This document shows positions 61,194-64,000 of a stretch of DNA of 64,000 nucleotides, piece by piece. The DNA comes from CALEMW01 sp035447065. GTDB lineage: Bacteria; Krumholzibacteriota; Krumholzibacteriia; LZORAL124-64-63. The position numbers and the translations under genes were made by a program. The stretch is from positions 62,001 through 126,000 of the forward strand of contig DAOTGJ010000004.1 of the NCBI GenBank assembly GCA_035447065.1, in the 5' to 3' direction. Under the pieces are notes generated by a model. That model saw nothing but the letters and a program-made list of their open reading frames with translations, searched no databases and was not told where the DNA came from. Position 1 is the stretch's first letter; each line of letters begins with the position of its first letter.

Positions 61194-62150
61194 CTAGCCC
61201 AGCGCGAAGCGCAGGGCGTCCGGCAGGCCGGTGCGCCAGTTGGCCCAGTGGTGCCCCACGCTGCGCTCCCGCGCGCGGTGCTCGTAGCCGCCCGCGCGCA
61301 GGGCCGCCGCCGCCCTGCGGTGGGCGCCGAGCAGCCACTCCAGGGTGCCGCACTCCAGGGACCAGCGCACGTCGCGCCCGCGCCCGGCGCGGAGCTGGGC
61401 CAGCAGCCACTCCCCGCCCGCGTAGGCGTCGTGGGGCTCGTCCCAGGGCGCGCCCAGGAAGGCGCCGGAATGGCTCAGGACGGTGCGGAACGTGCCCGGA
61501 GCCTCCAGCGCGATCCAGGCCGAGACCAGCCCGCCCAGGCTCGCCCCCCAGGCGATGCGCTCGCCGTCGCAGGGCAGCACCGACTCCAGGAAGGGCAGGG
61601 CCTCCTCCAGCACGTGGTCGCGGTACGGGGCGTGGAAGGCGTACTCCACGGCGCGGTCCTCGGGCTGCAGGAAGGCGTACGCCGCCGGCCGCAGCTCACC
61701 CGCGGCGGTCAGGGCGTCCACCAACGGTCCCACGCGTCCGTACAGCCAGCTCCCCTTGCCGTCCTGGAAGACCACCAGGGGCCGCGGGCCCGGCGGTCCC
61801 TCCGGCACGTAGGTGAACAGGTGTCGGGTCATGCCCAGGCGTCGGGACTCCAGCCGATGGCGCTGCAGCCGGCCCTCGGCGCGGGCCTCGGCCGCCGGCG
61901 TGTCGGGATGGGGGCGCCACTCCGGACCGGTCATCACGCAGCTGTAAGGCCACCAGGGGTTGCCCGCGGGGCGGCCGCCGGGATCGGCCTGCGGCTCGCC
62001 GTCGCCGTCGAGCCAGGCGTATTCGAACCAGGCGTCGTCCGGCAGGACGATGGGGGCCAGCTCCCCCACGGGCCGCGGCGCGCGCTTCCAGTCGGTGGTG
62101 TCGGCGATGAGGTGCGCGGCCCAGGCGGGCGGCGAAAGTCGGACTTCCAT
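61194..62150 (-). CDS. Fes-like putative esterase
   Basis: A 318-residue alpha/beta hydrolase of the esterase D/Fes group. GASLGGLVSAWIAL carries the nucleophile Ser, and VGHHWANW near the end carries the His; a beta-rich N-terminal domain (FEYAWLDGDGEPQADPGG) is like the E-set domain of enterochelin esterase. No signal peptide, so probably cytoplasmic. It may hydrolyse siderophore or other esters; no siderophore genes are nearby. ATG 62150 was chosen; AGGAGA lies about 12 bases upstream. Confidence 0.85.
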   Translation of the reverse strand: MEVRLSPPAWAAHLIADTTDWKRAPRPVGELAPIVLPDDAWFEYAWLDGDGEPQADPGGRPAGNPWWPYSCVMTGPEWRPHPDTPAAEARAEGRLQRHRLESRRLGMTRHLFTYVPEGPPGPRPLVVFQDGKGSWLYGRVGPLVDALTAAGELRPAAYAFLQPEDRAVEYAFHAPYRDHVLEEALPFLESVLPCDGERIAWGASLGGLVSAWIALEAPGTFRTVLSHSGAFLGAPWDEPHDAYAGGEWLLAQLRAGRGRDVRWSLECGTLEWLLGAHRRAAAALRAGGYEHRARERSVGHHWANWRTGLPDALRFALG

Positions 62151-62227
62151 GCGGACGTGGTCTCTCCTGGTCTGGGAGGTAGGGACGCGTTCGATCCCGC
62201 GGCGCGCATGGTCCCGGTGGGCCAGGG

Positions 62228-63469
62228 CTAGGCCGTGGGCCTCTCCAGCAGCTCCCGCCACAGGCGCGCCACGCGGTCGTACACGCGTCCCCAGGTGAAG
62301 GGCGCCAGGGCCGACGCGAACCAGGCCGAACCCGCATCCAGCGGCGGCGCGTCCAGGGCGCGCTCCAGGGCGGCGGCCAGGTCGTCGGTGAAACGGGGCA
62401 GGTCCGGGGCGTGGGGCACGTCCACCGCCTCCAGCCGCGGCAGGTCCACCAGCTCCATGGCCCGGCCCAGGGTGGGCGCCAGGCGGTCCAGCACGCCGGG
62501 CAGGCGCGTGCTCACCAGGCGGCAGCCGGAGGCCAGGGCCTCCACCAGCACCAGCGGCACGCCCTCATAGAACGACGGCAGCACGCACACCGCGCACCCC
62601 CGCATGAGCTCCGCGAGCTCCGCCTGGGAGAGCTGGCCGTGGTGCCGCACCAGCGCGCCCAGCTCCGCCACGCGCCGATGGATCCGCTCCGCCTGCTCCC
62701 CCGTGCCGCCGCCCGCCATGTGCAGGGTCAGCCCGGGACGCTCGGCGCCCAGCCGTTCCACGGCGTCCAGCAGCCAGGGCACGCCTTTGGCGTCGCTGGA
62801 CTTGCCGCTGTAGAGCACTTGGCCCGCGCGGCCTCCCGTAGCGCCCGCGGCGTGGAAGAGGTCCTCGCGGTACCCGTTGCCCACCACGTGGATGCGCTCC
62901 GGCGCCACGTCCAGGATGTTCGCGAGCTCCGCGGCGTGGCCCTGGTGCAGCACGCAGAAGGCGTCGTTGCGCCGCACCCCCTCGCGCACCTCGTAGGCCA
63001 GGTGCGGGCAGAGGGCCATCTGCCGGAAGCCCGTGGCGTGGCAGTGGGTGACCACCGGCACCGCGGGCGCCACGTCCTTCAGCAGGGCGCCCACCAGCCA
63101 CACGTGGTGGGCGTGGATCACGTCCGGCCGCACGTCGGCGATCACGTCCAGCAGGTGCCCCCGCCAGGCGGCGCGGTAGGCCTCCAGCTGCGCCTCGTCC
63201 AGGCTCGAGAAGCGGGTGCTGCGGTAGGGCATCACGTCGCTCATGCCCGGCACGGGGTACGGCAGGGCGCCCCCGCCGAAACGCAGGGGCCGGATGCGGT
63301 CGGACGGCAGCCCGCCCACCGCCGGCGCCGTCTCCGCGGCCGGCACGCCCACCACCACGGCCTGGCGCCAGCCGTCGCGGTCCGCGTGGCGGACCAGGGC
63401 GTCCAGGGCCACGCCGCTGCCGGTCAGGGACGGGCGCTGGGAGAGCACGTGCAGGATGGTGCCGGGCAT
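62228..63469 (-). CDS. glycosyltransferase family 4/1
   Basis: A 413-residue GT-B enzyme. The N-terminal acceptor half starts ILHVLSQRPSLTGSGVALDAL; the C-terminal half has GYREDLFHAA, LYSGKSSDAKGVPWLLDAVE, and the donor motif VLPSFYEGVPLVLVEALASGCRLVST with the conserved E-x7-E. It would transfer a sugar from an NDP donor to a surface or secreted glycan. Acceptor and donor cannot be told. The gene is divergent from the GT2 gene at the window edge. Confidence 0.9.
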   Translation of the reverse strand: MPGTILHVLSQRPSLTGSGVALDALVRHADRDGWRQAVVVGVPAAETAPAVGGLPSDRIRPLRFGGGALPYPVPGMSDVMPYRSTRFSSLDEAQLEAYRAAWRGHLLDVIADVRPDVIHAHHVWLVGALLKDVAPAVPVVTHCHATGFRQMALCPHLAYEVREGVRRNDAFCVLHQGHAAELANILDVAPERIHVVGNGYREDLFHAAGATGGRAGQVLYSGKSSDAKGVPWLLDAVERLGAERPGLTLHMAGGGTGEQAERIHRRVAELGALVRHHGQLSQAELAELMRGCAVCVLPSFYEGVPLVLVEALASGCRLVSTRLPGVLDRLAPTLGRAMELVDLPRLEAVDVPHAPDLPRFTDDLAAALERALDAPPLDAGSAWFASALAPFTWGRVYDRVARLWRELLERPTA

Positions 63470-63556
63470 GGACGTCTCCTTCGGGGCTTGGCTCGGGGCA
63501 TCCTAGTCGCCCGGCCGCGGGGAAGGGAAGCGCTCATCCGGCGGATGCGCGGCCCC

Positions 63557-63585
63557 TTGCCAGGAGCAAGAAATGATCCCATAAT
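63557..63585 (+). promoter_or_regulatory. promoter of the GT2 gene
   Basis: TTGCCA, 17-bp spacer, CATAAT on the plus strand, about 150 bp upstream of the ATG. This is the only AT-rich stretch in the spacer between the two divergent glycosyltransferase genes. Confidence 0.6.
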
Positions 63586-63733
63586 AAAAACCGCACCGAG
63601 GCCGCCGCCCAGCCCCCCAGGCGGCCGCGGGCGTCCGCGCTACAGCCTCCCGGCTCCCTGCCGATGAGATCCGGGATCGCGGTGGCGCCACGCCGCCAGA
63701 CCATCGACCAGCGACCCGCCCGTCGAGGACACG

Positions 63734-64000
63734 ATGTCCGAGAGCCGTCCCACAGGACCCGAGTCTCCGCGCCTGAGCGTGGTGCTGCCCGTGCGCAACG
63801 AGGAGCGCCACATCGCGCGCATTCTGCACGAGCTGCAGGCGCAGTCCGTGACGCCGGACGCCGTGGAGTTCATCGTGGCCGACGGCATGAGCTCGGACCG
63901 CACCCGCGAGATCGTGCTGGAGATGGGGCGCGAGGATCCTCGCATCCGCCTGGTGGACAACCCCGCCGGACGGTCCGGGCCCGCCCGGAACGCGGGCGCC
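63734..64000 (+). CDS. glycosyltransferase family 2, N-terminal part (cut by window edge)
   Basis: Only 89 codons are present. RLSVVLPVRNEERHIARILHELQAQ, FIVADGMSSDRTREIV and NPAGRSGPARNAGA are the start of a GT-A family 2 enzyme with the nucleotide-sugar binding site. ATG 63734 has GAGGA upstream. It probably makes a surface polysaccharide; the gene continues beyond 64000. Confidence 0.88.
   Translation, partial: MSESRPTGPESPRLSVVLPVRNEERHIARILHELQAQSVTPDAVEFIVADGMSSDRTREIVLEMGREDPRIRLVDNPAGRSGPARNAGA

Overview
The window is high-GC and dense with genes. It encodes a Gram-negative, LPS-type cell envelope: KdtA, a GT9 heptosyltransferase-like enzyme, LspA with several lipoproteins, and a beta-barrel protein with thrombospondin type 3 repeats. 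It also has traits common in poorly cultured phyla of the FCB superphylum and its relatives: a gingipain-like C25 protease with a FlgD-like C-terminal domain, dockerin-like secreted proteins, a DUF5683 protein and an M49-type peptidase. An Eisenbacteria-, Krumholzibacteriota- or Latescibacterota-like bacterium is my inference; no rRNA gene is present to prove it. The promoters I can see match the sigma-70 consensus (TTGACA-N17-TATATT type) rather than the Bacteroidetes -33/-7 type.

Layout. 1-7.5 kb (minus strand): lepB (cut by the window edge), lepA, a DUF5683 protein, a diacylglycerol-kinase-like lipid kinase, a selenocysteine tRNA (selC), ridA, and the amino-sugar pair glmS-glmM. 7.5-12.5 kb: tRNA-Thr, tRNA-Phe, galE-uvrA, and divergent mazG. 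12.5-16.7 kb (minus): the TSP3-repeat protein, DUF1844 and two tandem CNNM/CBS membrane proteins. 16.9-19.2 kb (plus): the LPS core genes (GT9, kdtA), converging on queC-queE (7-deazaguanine synthesis). 20.5-25.3 kb: a lipoprotein, an M1 aminopeptidase and an M49-like metallopeptidase lipoprotein.

25.4-34.5 kb is an exported-protein region. It holds three secreted proteins that end in the same 16-residue C-terminal tag (VANEDMTFS[N/G]VKALFR), a 1,411-residue C25 protease, a SpoIID-type lipoprotein, a dockerin-like protein and tRNA-Asp; tRNA-Val closes the region. 34.8-49.5 kb (minus) is mostly housekeeping: mltG, ruvX, an RsbW-type anti-sigma factor with its STAS antagonist, an rluD-lspA-zinc-finger-ileS cluster, punA, yggS-like, a RecA-like ATPase, a mitochondrial-type fusA, kbl and fba, then tmRNA (ssrA). 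Next to ssrA lies a 162-bp inverted duplication.

50-64 kb (mostly minus): a lipoprotein, gdhA, a receiver/PEP-synthase-like protein of unknown role, a complete saccharopine-type lysine degradation operon (LKR, SDH and an ALDH7-type dehydrogenase in three overlapping genes), a PepSY/DUF4920 pair, an esterase and two glycosyltransferases, the last cut by the window edge.

How the genes work together: LKR uses 2-oxoglutarate and SDH releases glutamate, which the nearby gdhA could convert back. LspA would mature the five lipoproteins seen here. KdtA, the GT9 enzyme and possibly GalE build LPS, and GlmS/GlmM feed UDP-GlcNAc to both peptidoglycan and lipid A. The most noteworthy items are the shared C-terminal tag family, an IleRS whose HxGH signature is swapped to GxHH (predicted mupirocin hyper-resistance), selC, the lysine operon and the inverted duplication at ssrA.
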